Counted from the first letter of the stretch, positions 27,944 to 36,825 are shown. The stretch is 64,000 nucleotides of DNA from Streptomyces sp. NBC_00224 (GCF_041435195.1 NZ_CP108106.1:2976001-3040000), one strand, 5' to 3'. Made by a program: numbers and translations. The notes: generated by a model not told the origin, from the sequence alone.

Positions 27944-29143
27944 CTACGCCTTCCCCCGTGGAACCTTCAGCTCTACTTCCGTCCCCTGGCCCGGCACCGA
28001 GATCAGCTCGGCGCTGCCGCCCAGGTCCCGCAGCCGGCCGCGGATCGAGAGGGCGACGCCCAGGCGGCCCTCCCCCTCGGCCTGCGCGAGCCGGCCCTCC
28101 GGGATGCCGGGACCGTCGTCCCGTACCGTCACGATCACTTCGTCCCCCCAGTCCTCGACCAGGATCCAGGCCTGGGCACTCTCCCCCGCGTGTCTGCGGA
28201 CATTGTCCAACGCGGCACTGACAGCGGCCGCGAGCTCGCGGGCCGCGGGGGGCGCGAGCAGTACCGGAGCGCCCGGTTCCGCCAGCGAGACCCGCGATCC
28301 GGCGTGCGGGGCGAGCAGGGTGCGCAGATCCACCTCGGCCCCGCCGGTGTCGTCCTCGTAGTCGACCGTACGGACCAGTGCGCCCAGCGCCGGGTCCTCG
28401 GACGCGCGCGTGGTGGGCACCAGGCCGCTGGAGACCAGGGTCCGCAGGGCGACCTCCTGCTCGCCGGCCATCCGGCCGAGCTCGGCCGCCTCGCCGCCGA
28501 GCGCGGTGCCGCGCCGCTGCACCATGGCGAGGACCTGGAGGACGCTGTCGTGGATGTCCCGGGCCAGCCGCTCCCGCTCGCGGGTCGCCGCCTCGATCTC
28601 CAGGGCGCGGGCGAGGGTCGCCTCGCTCGCGCGGGCGACCTCCACCACGTAACCGATGGCGATGGAGGCGACCCAGACGAGCAGCACGTTGTGGAGGGTG
28701 TCCCGGGTGGGGCTGCCACGCTCGACCAGGTTGGCGACGGCGACCAGCGAGGAGGCGAAGGCGGCCCAGCGCCAGCCGCCCTTGATCGCGAACGCGAGCA
28801 CCGAGCCCGCCGCCCATATGGTCGGCAGGGTCGGGCTGTTCACCGACTGCGCGTCGGCGTCCGCCAGCGGGGTGAGCAGGATGCCGGTGAGCGCGATCGT
28901 CAGGTCGACGCCGAGGAACCGCTTGGTGCAGCTCGCCGCGTTCGCCACCCGGGGCAGCGTCGCCAGCGTCCACACCGCGAGCACCGACAGGAAGACGACA
29001 CCCACCCAGGGGCGCTCGAACTCGCGGTACTCCGACACGAAGACCAGCACCGCGTACACCATCGTGAGTACGCGGTACGCGGTGAGCGCGCGCCACAGCG
29101 GCAGCTCGACCGACATTCTGATGACGCGCTCGCGCTTCGCCAT
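27944..29143 (-). CDS. MacS-family sensor histidine kinase
   Basis: About 399 aa. Five to six membrane segments occupy the N-terminal half (LTMVYAVLVFVSEY, GVVFLSVLAVWTLA, LTIALTGILLTPLA). A NarX/DesK-type HisKA_3 segment follows (RLARDIHDSVLQVLAMVQR, His phosphoacceptor) and a C-terminal HATPase (VRDDGPGIPEGRL). No large extracytoplasmic sensor is visible, so the signal may be in the membrane. ATG 29143 or GTG 29152 may be the start. It pairs with the downstream LuxR regulator. Confidence 0.9.
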   Translation of the reverse strand: MAKRERVIRMSVELPLWRALTAYRVLTMVYAVLVFVSEYREFERPWVGVVFLSVLAVWTLATLPRVANAASCTKRFLGVDLTIALTGILLTPLADADAQSVNSPTLPTIWAAGSVLAFAIKGGWRWAAFASSLVAVANLVERGSPTRDTLHNVLLVWVASIAIGYVVEVARASEATLARALEIEAATRERERLARDIHDSVLQVLAMVQRRGTALGGEAAELGRMAGEQEVALRTLVSSGLVPTTRASEDPALGALVRTVDYEDDTGGAEVDLRTLLAPHAGSRVSLAEPGAPVLLAPPAARELAAAVSAALDNVRRHAGESAQAWILVEDWGDEVIVTVRDDGPGIPEGRLAQAEGEGRLGVALSIRGRLRDLGGSAELISVPGQGTEVELKVPRGKA

Positions 29144-29168
29144 GTTCCCCACCCCCGGCCGGACGCGG

Positions 29169-29948
29169 CTAGTCGCCGGGCTGTTCCGCCCGCTTGGCCT
29201 GCTCGGCCTCGCGGGCCTTCTCGGACCTCTCGGCCGCCTTCTCCTCGTCGGCCTTGCGCTTGGCCTCGTCCGCGATCTGGCGCTTGGCCGCGGTCGCGTA
29301 GACGTCCACGTACTCCTGGCCGGAGAGCTTCATGATCTCGTACATGACCTCGTCGGTCACCGAGCGCAGGATGAACCGGTCGCCCTCCATGCCGTGGTAC
29401 CGGCTGAAGTCGAGCGGCTTGCCGATGCGGATGCCCGGGCGCATCAGCTTGGGCATGACCTTCCCCGGCGGCTGGATCTTCTCGGTGTCGATCATCGCGA
29501 CCGGGATCACCGGCGCGCCGGTGGCGAGCGCCACGCGCGCGAGGCCGCCCGGCTTGCCCCGGTAGAGGCGACCGTCGGGCGAGCGGGTGCCCTCCGGGTA
29601 GATCCCGAACAGCTCGCCGCGCTCCAGGACCTCGATGCCGCTCTTGATGGCCGCCTCGCCCGCGCCGCGCGCGCCCGAGCGGTCCACCGGGAGCTGGCCG
29701 ACGCCCTTGAAGAAGGCGGCGGTGAGCCTGCCCTTCACACCGGGCGAGGTGAAGTACTCCGCCTTGGCGATGAACGTCACCTTGCGGTCCAGGACCGCCG
29801 GCAGGAAGAACGAGTCCGAGAAGGAGAGGTGGTTGCTGGCGAGGATCGCCGGCCCCTCGGCGGGAATGTTTTCGAGGCCCTCCACCCAGGGCCTGAAGGC
29901 AAGCTTCAGCGACCCGCCGATGGAGAACTTCATAGCGCCGTAGATCAA
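29169..29948 (-). CDS. 1-acyl-sn-glycerol-3-phosphate acyltransferase family protein
   Basis: A 259-aa PlsC-type acyltransferase that adds a fatty acyl chain to lysophosphatidic acid. Catalytic motif NHLSFSD (NHxxxxD), glycerol-phosphate-binding PEGTRSPDGRLYRGKPG, and VIPVAMIDT. The C-terminal 45 residues are a charged, probably helical Lys/Glu/Ala tail (KRKADEEKAAERSEKAREAE). TTG 29948 is favoured by GGGAAGG about 8 nt upstream; ATG 29933 is also possible. Confidence 0.9.
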   Translation of the reverse strand: MIYGAMKFSIGGSLKLAFRPWVEGLENIPAEGPAILASNHLSFSDSFFLPAVLDRKVTFIAKAEYFTSPGVKGRLTAAFFKGVGQLPVDRSGARGAGEAAIKSGIEVLERGELFGIYPEGTRSPDGRLYRGKPGGLARVALATGAPVIPVAMIDTEKIQPPGKVMPKLMRPGIRIGKPLDFSRYHGMEGDRFILRSVTDEVMYEIMKLSGQEYVDVYATAAKRQIADEAKRKADEEKAAERSEKAREAEQAKRAEQPGD

Positions 29949-30102
29949 CTCGGATGCCTTCCCTATGTCTGTCGAACAGACCTTAACCCGTATGGGACCC
30001 GCCCTCCCGCGCGCGGGCCGGTGACGGCTCTGGTCGGTGTCAGTCCGGTCGCGTACCGTGAAGTACGACTCCCCCGCCCCTGCTCATGAACAGGAGATCC
30101 CG

Positions 30103-30882
30103 GTGCCCGTCCTCCCTGGAGCCGAGCCGTTCCGCCACGAGGGCGGAGAGGTCGGCGTCCTCCTCTGTCACGGCTTCACCGGTTCCCCGCAGTCGCTGCG
30201 CCCCTGGGCCGACTTCCTGGCCGAGCGCGGCCTGACGGTCGAGCTGCCACTGCTGCCCGGACACGGCACGCGCTGGCAGGACATGCAGCTCACCGGCTGG
30301 CAGGACTGGTACGCGGAAGTGGACCGGGCGCTGGGCGAGCTGCTTCAGCTCTGCACCCAGGTCTTCGTCTTCGGGCTCTCCATGGGCGGCGCGCTGGCGC
30401 TGCGGCTCGCGGCCAGGCACGGGGACGCGATCAGCGGAGTCGTGGTCGTCAACCCGGGCAACAAGGTGCACGGCCTGGCGGCGCAGGCGCTGCCGGTCGT
30501 ACGGCACTTCGTGCGCTCCACCAAGGGGATCGCCAGCGACATCGCCAAGGAGGGCTCGGCGGAGGTGGGGTACGACAGGGTGCCGCTGCACTCGGCGCAC
30601 TCGCTGCGCCGGTTCTTCCAGCAGGTCGACCGCGAGCTCCCGCAGGTCACCCAGCCGATGCTGCTGCTGCACAGCCCGCAGGACCACGTGGTGCCGCCGG
30701 CCGACTCGGCGCGGATCCTCAGCCGGGTCTCGTCCACCGACGTCACCGAGATCCTCCTGGAACAGAGCTACCACGTGGCGACGTTGGACCACGATGCGGA
30801 GCGGATCTTCGAGGAGAGTTACGCGTTCATCGGCCGCCTCGCTCCGAGTGTCGGGAAGAAGGGGAGCACGACCGGTGGCTGA
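30103..30882 (+). CDS. Alpha/beta hydrolase, carboxylesterase type
   Basis: A 259-aa serine hydrolase like Bacillus Est30/monoacylglycerol lipases. Oxyanion region LLCHGFTGSPQSLR; nucleophile elbow GLSMGGALAL; Asp in HSPQDHVVPP; His in QSYHVATLD. The start GTG 30103 is preceded by AGGAGATCCCG. It has no signal peptide. It overlaps the next small membrane-protein gene by 8 bp. Substrate not deducible. Confidence 0.92.
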   Translation: MPVLPGAEPFRHEGGEVGVLLCHGFTGSPQSLRPWADFLAERGLTVELPLLPGHGTRWQDMQLTGWQDWYAEVDRALGELLQLCTQVFVFGLSMGGALALRLAARHGDAISGVVVVNPGNKVHGLAAQALPVVRHFVRSTKGIASDIAKEGSAEVGYDRVPLHSAHSLRRFFQQVDRELPQVTQPMLLLHSPQDHVVPPADSARILSRVSSTDVTEILLEQSYHVATLDHDAERIFEESYAFIGRLAPSVGKKGSTTGG

Positions 30883-31429
30883 GCACGACGCGGACCGCGA
30901 GCCGCAGCCGATCGACGAGGAGGCTGCGTGGGCGGCGATCGTGGCGGGGTACGGCGACGAGCCGACCGACCCGCCCGGAACGAAGCCGTTCAAGTCGATA
31001 GAGGACCTGGCACTGCTCGAAGGCGACCGCAACGACACGCCCGAGGCGCCGCCGGCGAGCCCTGAGCCGCCGCCCGAGCCGAAGCCGCTGGGCAGCTCGG
31101 TGGTCTTCGCCCCCGGCGTGGGCGGCCCGCGCGACTTCAAGGTGGCGGAGCCGTCCGACGACGACCTGGACGACACGGACGAGGGCCACTTCGTCCCGCC
31201 GGAGCCGCCACCGCTCCCGGAAACCGACGTCACGGCGAAGTTCGCCTGGCTGGGGGTGATCGGCGGGCCCCTGCTGTTGCTGCTGGCGGCGGTGCTCCAG
31301 TGGGAGTTCACGTGGTGGCTCACGACGCTGGGGGTCGGGGGGTTCATCGGGGGGTTCGGGACGTTGGTGGCGCGGATGCAGCAGGACGACGAGGACGGGG
31401 ACGACCCCGGGCGGGGTGCGGTGGTCTGA
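30875..31429 (+). CDS. Hypothetical acidic protein with two C-terminal membrane segments
   Basis: A 184-aa protein. Residues 1-125 are acidic and Pro-rich (PEAPPASPEPPPEPKPLG; DDDLDDTDEGHFVPPEPPP) and probably disordered in the cytoplasm. Two hydrophobic segments follow (LGVIGGPLLLLLAAVLQ, LTTLGVGGFIGGFGTLVA), then a short acidic tail. GTG 30875 overlaps the hydrolase gene by 8 bp, so translation is coupled. I do not recognise a functional domain. Confidence 0.82.
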   Translation: MAEHDADREPQPIDEEAAWAAIVAGYGDEPTDPPGTKPFKSIEDLALLEGDRNDTPEAPPASPEPPPEPKPLGSSVVFAPGVGGPRDFKVAEPSDDDLDDTDEGHFVPPEPPPLPETDVTAKFAWLGVIGGPLLLLLAAVLQWEFTWWLTTLGVGGFIGGFGTLVARMQQDDEDGDDPGRGAVV

Positions 31430-31695
31430 TTTTTCAGCCCGGAGTTCGTCTGCGGGTGAGTGGTGGGTTGCTCGCGCAGTTCCCCGCGCCCCTAAAGACG
31501 CCCCTGCGGGGCGATCCCTGCCGGGCACCCCGGAGATTGCCGCGCAGGGGCATCTAAGGGGCGCGGGGAACTGCGCGACCAGCCACATACGGCTCGCAGA
31601 CGAACGCAACGGAGTCCGGGGGCGTAGCCCCCGGGAACGAGCCGCCACCCCCCACCCACCCCCGGAGGGTTTAGGGAAGGGGTGGGGAGGGGCCC
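31430..31695. repeat. 162-bp inverted repeat with C/G-tract, between convergent genes
   Basis: GTTCGTCTGCGGG at 31444 and its inverse ending at 31605 flank the inner module GCGCAGTTCCCCGCGCCCCTAA (about 31475-31495) and its inverse (31555-31575), with a central TGCGGGGCG/CCCCGCA-like hairpin. To the right is the GGGGGCGTAGCCCCCGGGAA hairpin (about 31617-31636). C-tracts follow at 31648-31663 (G-rich on the strand of the endonuclease mRNA), then GGAGGGTTTAGGGA. It fills the gap between two stop codons. Confidence 0.85.
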
Positions 31696-32460
31696 CTACG
31701 CCGGGACCCGCAGCGCCGCCAGCACCGGCAAATGATCCGTAGCCGCCCGAAGGTCCCCCTCCGGCACCCCCGGCAACCCCACCGGCACCCCACACCCCAA
31801 CACCTCCACCCCCGCCGTCGCGAACACCGCATCGATCCGCTGATGAGGATCAACGGGCGTCGACGTGTACTCCGCCCCCCAGGGGCGTACCGCCCAGCAG
31901 TCCTGGAGGGCGTTCGCCAGGCGGCGGAAGGCGCGGCCGTCGGGGCGGTCGTTGAGATCGCCGCCCGCGACCGCGTGGGGCACGTCCAGCGCCGCCAGAT
32001 GGTCGAGCAGCATCCCCGCCTGGGCATCGCGCTCGTTCGCCTGGAGGCTGAGATGGCAGCTCAGGACGCCGAGCCGGGCGCCCCCGACCCGTACCACCGC
32101 CGACGCGAAGCCGCGCCGGTGCAGACCGGGCGTGAGCGGGAGCAGGACGTCCTCGGTGCGCTCCACCGTGGCCCGCAGCGAGCACAGCAGCAGCGGCCCC
32201 GCGGCGGTGGCGCCGCCGCTCAGGACCACCAGGTCGCACGCCGCCGCAAGCCGGGCCGCGGCCTTGCGCCAGCGGAAGAAGCGCGGCGCCTCCTGGATCA
32301 GCACCAGGTCCGGGTCGCAGGCGCGGATCACCCGGGCCAGCGCCGCGTTGTCGTCGCGCATCGAGCGGATGTTGTAGCTGAGGACACGGATCACGGCCGA
32401 GCCGTTCTCCGTACGGGACGCGGGAAGATCGGTGAGCGGCGTGGAGGGCATCGGGGGCAT
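31696..32460 (-). CDS. Endonuclease/exonuclease/phosphatase family protein
   Basis: About 254 aa, a DNase I-like fold metallohydrolase. Motifs: IRVLSYNIRSM, DLVLIQEAPRF (metal Glu), VLSCHLSLQANERDAQ, AVAGGDLNDRPDGRAF (Asp/Asn), RIDAVFAT and the terminal TDHLPVLA (Asp-His). The family includes phosphodiesterases for DNA, lipids and phosphoinositides, so the substrate is open. The start is uncertain (ATG 32460; GTG further in). Its TAG stop is followed on the minus strand by the repeat element. Confidence 0.88.
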   Translation of the reverse strand: MPPMPSTPLTDLPASRTENGSAVIRVLSYNIRSMRDDNAALARVIRACDPDLVLIQEAPRFFRWRKAAARLAAACDLVVLSGGATAAGPLLLCSLRATVERTEDVLLPLTPGLHRRGFASAVVRVGGARLGVLSCHLSLQANERDAQAGMLLDHLAALDVPHAVAGGDLNDRPDGRAFRRLANALQDCWAVRPWGAEYTSTPVDPHQRIDAVFATAGVEVLGCGVPVGLPGVPEGDLRAATDHLPVLAALRVPA

Positions 32461-32478
32461 GGGCCACAACATAGAGCA

Positions 32479-32513
32479 GCGCCCGCCGCGTCCGTGAGGG
32501 ACGCGGCGGGCGC
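32479..32513 (-). terminator. Perfect 15-bp hairpin terminator after glkA
   Basis: Arms GCGCCCGCCGCGTCC (32479-32493) and its reverse complement (32499-32513) enclose a 5-nt loop. It lies 36 nt after the glucokinase stop and just upstream of the endonuclease gene. Confidence 0.85.
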
Positions 32514-32549
32514 TCAACCAGCCTCAAAACACCGTGTGGAAGGCGGCGT

Positions 32550-33491
32550 TCAGCCCTGACGGGCCAGGTCCGCCGCGCCGACCAGACCGGCCTTGTTGCC
32601 GAGCTGCGCGGCGAGCACCTGCGCGTGCGGGCGCCACTCGCCGCCGATCAGCCAGCGCCGGAACGACTTGCGGATCGGGTCCAGGACCAGCTCGCCCTCG
32701 TCCGAGACGCCGCCGCCGACGATGAACGCCGAGGGGTCGAAGAGCGAGGCCAGGTCGGCCAGACCCGCGCCCGCCCAGCGGGCCAGCTCGCGGAAGGAGT
32801 CCACCGCGACCGGGTCGCCCTGGCGGGCGGCCGCGCTGATGTGCTTGCCCTCGATGCCCTCGACCGTGCCGTCGCCGAGGGCGAGCAGGATCTCGGCGTT
32901 CTCGGGGGTCGCGTTGGCGCGCTGGCGGGCGTACCGGACGAGCGCGCGCCCCGAGGCGTACTGCTCCCAGCAGCCCTGGCTGCCGCAGCCGCACAGCAGC
33001 CCGTCGGGCACCACGCGGATGTGGCCGAACTCGGCGGCCACGCCGAAGCGGCCGCGGCGCAGCTTGTTGCCGATGATGATGCCGCCGCCCAGGCCCGTGC
33101 CGAGGGTGATGCAGATGACGTCCTCGTGGCCCTGGCCGGCGCCGAAGCGGTACTCGCCCCAGGCCGCCGCGTTGGCGTCGTTCTCGACGACCACGGGCAG
33201 CCCGACCCGCTGCTCGACCTTGTCCTTCAGCGGCTCGTGGCGCCAGTGGATGTTGGGCGCGAAGAGCACGGTGGCGCGCTTGTCGTCGACGTATCCGGCG
33301 GCGCCGATGCCGACGGCCTCGATCTCGTGCCCCTTGCCGGCCCCTTCGACCGCGGCGCAGATCGCGTCCACGATGGCGTCAGCGGTCGGCGGCGTGGGCA
33401 CGGTGTGCGTCTCAAGGATGTGGCCCTCCTCGTCGACCACTCCCGCCGCGATCTTGGTGCCGCCGATGTCGACGCCGATGGTGAGTCCCAT
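32550..33491 (-). CDS. glkA: ROK-family glucokinase
   Basis: A 313-aa ATP-dependent glucokinase. ATP-binding DIGGTKIAAGVVD is at the N-terminus. Sugar-binding and catalytic residues are in VVENDANAAAWGEYRFGAG. The ROK zinc motif is CGCGSQGCWEQYASG, with the preceding His in AEFGHIRVV. In Streptomyces GlkA also has a central role in carbon catabolite repression (established knowledge). ATG 33491 starts MGLTIGVDIGG. It is encoded about 5.5 kb from pfkA, another upper-glycolysis gene. Confidence 0.97.
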   Translation of the reverse strand: MGLTIGVDIGGTKIAAGVVDEEGHILETHTVPTPPTADAIVDAICAAVEGAGKGHEIEAVGIGAAGYVDDKRATVLFAPNIHWRHEPLKDKVEQRVGLPVVVENDANAAAWGEYRFGAGQGHEDVICITLGTGLGGGIIIGNKLRRGRFGVAAEFGHIRVVPDGLLCGCGSQGCWEQYASGRALVRYARQRANATPENAEILLALGDGTVEGIEGKHISAAARQGDPVAVDSFRELARWAGAGLADLASLFDPSAFIVGGGVSDEGELVLDPIRKSFRRWLIGGEWRPHAQVLAAQLGNKAGLVGAADLARQG

Positions 33492-33557
33492 TAAGTCCCT
33501 CAGTTTTCGGTCGAGCCCCGCTAAGGCCAACCGTACCCGAGGGCGGGCACCCGTCAG

Positions 33558-34046
33558 TCAGTCCAGGTCGATGTGCTCGGTCGGCCCCGCGCCCGCCCCG
33601 CCGTCGTCCTTCTTCGGCCCGCCCGAGGAGCCGTCCGAAGACCCGTCCGAGGACCGGCCCGGCCCCGCGGCGGAGGACCCGTCGGAGGCCCAGCGGCGCT
33701 CATGGCCCTCGACCGCCGAGCGGTAGGCGGCGAGCAGCTCGCCACCGGCCGCGGCGAGGTGGTCGAAGACCTGCGGGTTGCGCTCGATGACCGGCTCGAC
33801 CACGGCCTTCGCCTGGCCGATCAGCTGCTGTACGGCGCTCTGCGCGGCCATGCCGGGCAGCGAGGACTGGAGGGACGCGACCTTGTCGGCGACGGCGTCG
33901 ACCAGCTTGCGCAGTTCCTCGGCGGCCGAGCCGGGCGGCGGGCCGTAGGTGGCGCGGCGGCGCGCCTTCTCCTCGGCGAGGTCCTCGGCGCACGCGTCGG
34001 CCCAGGCATCCGCGTCGGGGGCGGGACGCTCGGTGGCTTCGCTCAT
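33558..34046 (-). CDS. DUF5304 domain-containing protein
   Basis: A 162-aa cytoplasmic protein. Residues 15-115 are helical with the pattern WADACAEDLAEEKARRRA, LRKLVDAVADKVASLQSSLPG, and VVEPVIERNPQVFDHLAAAG. The tail is low-complexity Ser/Gly/Asp-rich (GSSDGSSGGPKKDDGG). It lies 66 bp before (5' on the plus strand) the ArsA-like gene, in the same minus-strand group. Function unknown. No membrane segment or catalytic motif. Confidence 0.82.
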   Translation of the reverse strand: MSEATERPAPDADAWADACAEDLAEEKARRRATYGPPPGSAAEELRKLVDAVADKVASLQSSLPGMAAQSAVQQLIGQAKAVVEPVIERNPQVFDHLAAAGGELLAAYRSAVEGHERRWASDGSSAAGPGRSSDGSSDGSSGGPKKDDGGAGAGPTEHIDLD

Positions 34047-34112
34047 GGCGGACTCCAGCTGCTGAGGAGAAGGGTCTGTTCTCTCGACGTTACCCGAATG
34101 GGGGTACGGCGT

Positions 34113-35300
34113 TCAGCGCGTGCGGGGCCACAGATCCGGGTCCGGGGTGAACCGGATCCGCAGGACGCCGCCGGTGAGCCCGGCGCCGGAGACCGTGCAG
34201 CGGCGCAGCGCGGAGGGCAGGGTGGTGATCCTGCGGAACGGGCCGACGGTGAGCAGGAGTTCGTCGCCGCGCCGCACCAGGCCGAGCCGGTCGCGGGCGG
34301 CGCCGGGCAGCGGCAGGTGCCACACCAGGACGCCGTCGTCGGCCAGCCGGTCCTCGACGTGCCAGGGCTCGGGGCGTACGAAACCGGGGCCGCCGTCCTC
34401 GGACCACAGCCCGACCTCGCCGGTCGGCCCGTCGATCAGCTCGTCCATCTCGTCGATGCCCCGCGGGTCGCGGCCCAGGTGCGGGACCTCGTGCAGCGGT
34501 ACGGCGGCGAACTCCTCGGCCAGCTCCTTGAGCACGCACTGCTGCTGCCCGGAGAGGGCGGCGAGGAAGGGGTCCGCCGAGCCGGTGGGAAGCACCCGGT
34601 TGGCGATCACCGCGTCGAGCGCCGCCCCGTGCAGGGCGAGGCCGAGGCGGGCGGTGCGCAGGGCGGCCGCGGCGGTCGGCGTGGGCTCGGCGACCAGCCG
34701 TACGGTCGTCGCCGGGTCCTCCACCACGGCCTCGACGGCGGCCAGCTCCGCGTCCCAGCGGGCGGCCGTCTCGTACAGCCACTGCGCGGGCATCGGGACC
34801 CCGGCCAGCTGGGCGAGGACCGGGCGCAGCGAGCGGGCGGCCTGGCGCTCGGGCGGCAGCAGCCGACGCAGATAGCGGCGCAGCTGCCCGGGCAGGGCGA
34901 GGGCGGCGACGCTCTGGTGGACCGGCGGCATGTCGACGACGACCATGTCGTGGTCGCCCGCCGCCGCCTCGCGCAGGGCCTTGAGCAGGGCCAGCTGCTC
35001 GGCGCCGGGCAGCTCGGTCAGCTCCTCGCCGTCGAGGCGGCCGGCGCCCAGGAGTTCCAGTACGGTCCCGGCCCGGTCCTGGAGGGCGAGCAGTTCGGTG
35101 CGGAAGTGGTCGCCGGAGTCGATGCGTACGACGTCGAGGCGCGCCACCTCCTCGCCGCCGAGCAGCCGGGCGAGCGGGTCGTCGCGGTCGCCGCTGAGGA
35201 GCAGGGCGCGCTCACCGCGCCGGGCGGCCGCCAGCGCGGTCGCGGCGGCGACGGTGCTGCGGCCCGCGCCGCCGGGACCGGTGACGAGGACCGTACGCAC
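34113..35300 (-). CDS. ArsA-related P-loop ATPase with altered P-loop
   Basis: A 395-aa protein of the ArsA/MinD superfamily. The N-terminal P-loop reads VTGPGGAGRSTVAAATALA. The signature Lys (GKGG) is Pro and the P-loop Lys (GK[ST]) is Arg. The switch region VVVDMPPVHQSVAAL and the VIANRVLPTGSADPF segment follow. It has no transmembrane segment, and no arsB or ars genes are nearby, so an arsenite pump role is unlikely. The start GTG 35300 lies 1 bp after the SRPBCC stop, so they are cotranscribed. Confidence 0.83.
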   Translation of the reverse strand: MRTVLVTGPGGAGRSTVAAATALAAARRGERALLLSGDRDDPLARLLGGEEVARLDVVRIDSGDHFRTELLALQDRAGTVLELLGAGRLDGEELTELPGAEQLALLKALREAAAGDHDMVVVDMPPVHQSVAALALPGQLRRYLRRLLPPERQAARSLRPVLAQLAGVPMPAQWLYETAARWDAELAAVEAVVEDPATTVRLVAEPTPTAAAALRTARLGLALHGAALDAVIANRVLPTGSADPFLAALSGQQQCVLKELAEEFAAVPLHEVPHLGRDPRGIDEMDELIDGPTGEVGLWSEDGGPGFVRPEPWHVEDRLADDGVLVWHLPLPGAARDRLGLVRRGDELLLTVGPFRRITTLPSALRRCTVSGAGLTGGVLRIRFTPDPDLWPRTR

Positions 35301-35301
35301 C

Positions 35302-35772
35302 TCAGGCCTTCTCGGCCCCGTCGGCGGAACCGGCCGCGCCGGACTCGACGCGCTTCTTCAGCCCCGCGAGCGCGCGGTCGATGATGACCTTCTCGGCCTT
35401 GCGCTTGATCATGCCGAGCATGGGGATCTTGACGTCGACGGTCAGCTGGTAGGTGACCTCGGTGTGGCCGCCGGGGGCGTCGGCGAGGCTGTAGGAGCCG
35501 TCGAGGGCGCGCAGCATCTGGGACTTGACCAGGCTCCAGCTCACCTTGTGGGGGCCGTCCCAGGTGTACTTGAGGATGTGGTCGTCCTTGATGGCGCCCG
35601 CGTCGAGCACCAGCCGGACCTGCTCGGCCCGGCCCTCGGTGTCCTTGGACAGCACCTCGGCCTGCTTCACCTCTCCGGTCCACTCCGAGTAGCGGGCGAA
35701 GTCGGCGATCACCCCCATCACCTCGGCCGGTGCCGCCTCGATGGTGATAGACGAGCTGGTGTGTTCCGCCAT
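35302..35772 (-). CDS. SRPBCC family protein (START/Bet v1-like)
   Basis: A 156-aa protein with the polyketide cyclase/dehydrase-type SRPBCC fold: ITIEAAPAEVMGVIADFARY, WTGEVKQAEVLS, SYSLADAPGGHTEVTYQLTV. Such proteins bind hydrophobic ligands. The C-terminus is a Lys/Ala-rich helix (MIKRKAEKVIIDRALAGLKK). It is translationally linked to the ArsA-like ATPase, which suggests a joint function at present unknown. No polyketide genes are near. Confidence 0.9.
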   Translation of the reverse strand: MAEHTSSSITIEAAPAEVMGVIADFARYSEWTGEVKQAEVLSKDTEGRAEQVRLVLDAGAIKDDHILKYTWDGPHKVSWSLVKSQMLRALDGSYSLADAPGGHTEVTYQLTVDVKIPMLGMIKRKAEKVIIDRALAGLKKRVESGAAGSADGAEKA

Positions 35773-35865
35773 CGTCGTGGCTCCTCCAGTGCGCGGGCCG
35801 GTGTGTGGGGGTCGGTAGACGTGCAGGCTATCGCGTGCGGCCGGGGCCTCTGCCCGGAGCCCGGG

Positions 35866-36627
35866 TCACCACTCCAGGGCGAAGGGCCGGGAGGTGGCGG
35901 CGAAGTGGCCGACGTTCACGCACTCGGTGCGGCCGACCCGGACCCGGCGGGCGAGCGGCTGGTGGACGTGGCCGAACAGGGCGTACCGGGGCTTCGTCCT
36001 GCGGATGGCTTCGAGCAGGGCGCGCGAGCCGCGTTCGAAGCGGCGGGGAACCGTGTCGTAGCAGAGCTCGGGGACGTCCGGCGGGATGTGCGAGCACAGC
36101 ACGTCGACCTCGCCGAGCGCCTCGACCTTGGCCGCGTACTCCTCGTCGGAGATCTCGAAGGGCGTTCGCATCGGGGTGCGCAGCCCGCCGCCCACGAAGC
36201 CGAAGACGCGCCCGCCGATCTCGACCCGCTCGCCGTCCAGGACGGTGGTGCCCGGTCCCGCGTACTGCGGCCAGAGGGCCGGTATGTCGACATTGCCGTA
36301 GGTGGCGTACGTCGGGGTGGGGAAGGCCGCGAACATCTCGGCGTACTGACGGCGGACCGCCGACTCGATGGCGGCCTCCCGGTCGAGTCCGGCCCAGAGC
36401 GAGCGGCCCAGCTCACGGGCCTCCTCGAAGCGGCGGGCGGTGCGCAGGGCGACGATCCGGTGCGCGTTCTCGACACCGAAGAGGTCGGGGAAGATCCCGC
36501 GCGAGTGATCGGCGTAGTCGAGGAAAAGGACGAGGTCACCCAGGCAGACGAGGGCGTCCGCGCCGTCGCCCGCCTTCGCCAGGCCCTCGGTGTTCCCGTG
36601 CACATCGCTGATCACATGTACTCGCAT
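35866..36627 (-). CDS. Metallophosphoesterase
   Basis: A 253-aa calcineurin-like phosphoesterase with the full set of metal motifs: VISDVHGN, CLGDLVLF, YGNVD (GNxD), CSHIP and FGHVHQP. No signal peptide is visible. It is divergent from the acyl-CoA ligase gene, with a 270-bp shared control region. The substrate (cyclic nucleotide, phosphoprotein or other) is not readable from sequence. Confidence 0.92.
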   Translation of the reverse strand: MRVHVISDVHGNTEGLAKAGDGADALVCLGDLVLFLDYADHSRGIFPDLFGVENAHRIVALRTARRFEEARELGRSLWAGLDREAAIESAVRRQYAEMFAAFPTPTYATYGNVDIPALWPQYAGPGTTVLDGERVEIGGRVFGFVGGGLRTPMRTPFEISDEEYAAKVEALGEVDVLCSHIPPDVPELCYDTVPRRFERGSRALLEAIRRTKPRYALFGHVHQPLARRVRVGRTECVNVGHFAATSRPFALEW

Positions 36628-36752
36628 GGAGCCACCCTAGGGCGCCGGACCTGCGGTTACTTCCGAGTCGCGAAACGAGTGGACTACTGTGCGCGAAGCG
36701 GCGCGAAATCCGTGTGACGCAGCGAACATCTGACCAGGACCCCCTATCGGGA

Positions 36753-36825
36753 ACCCACTACCGGTGGGTAACGTCCGGGCAGTCCAGTCGTGCTCGGAGC
36801 ACCGCCCCACGCGTTCTCCGAGCAC
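36753..36825 (+). promoter_or_regulatory. Operator-like palindromes before the acyl-CoA ligase gene
   Basis: ACCCAC-TACCG-GTGGGT (36753-36769) is a 6-bp-arm palindrome with the look of a TetR-family site. GTGCTCGGAG (36790-36799) and CTCCGAGCAC (36816-36825) form a second perfect 10-bp inverted repeat. Both lie in the 270-bp divergent region 36628-36897, which otherwise holds no gene. The regulator is unknown. Confidence 0.45.

Noticed and set aside
34113..35300. Arsenite pump ATPase
   Set aside because: No ArsB/ArsR/ArsC neighbours, single ATPase half, and both signature lysines replaced.
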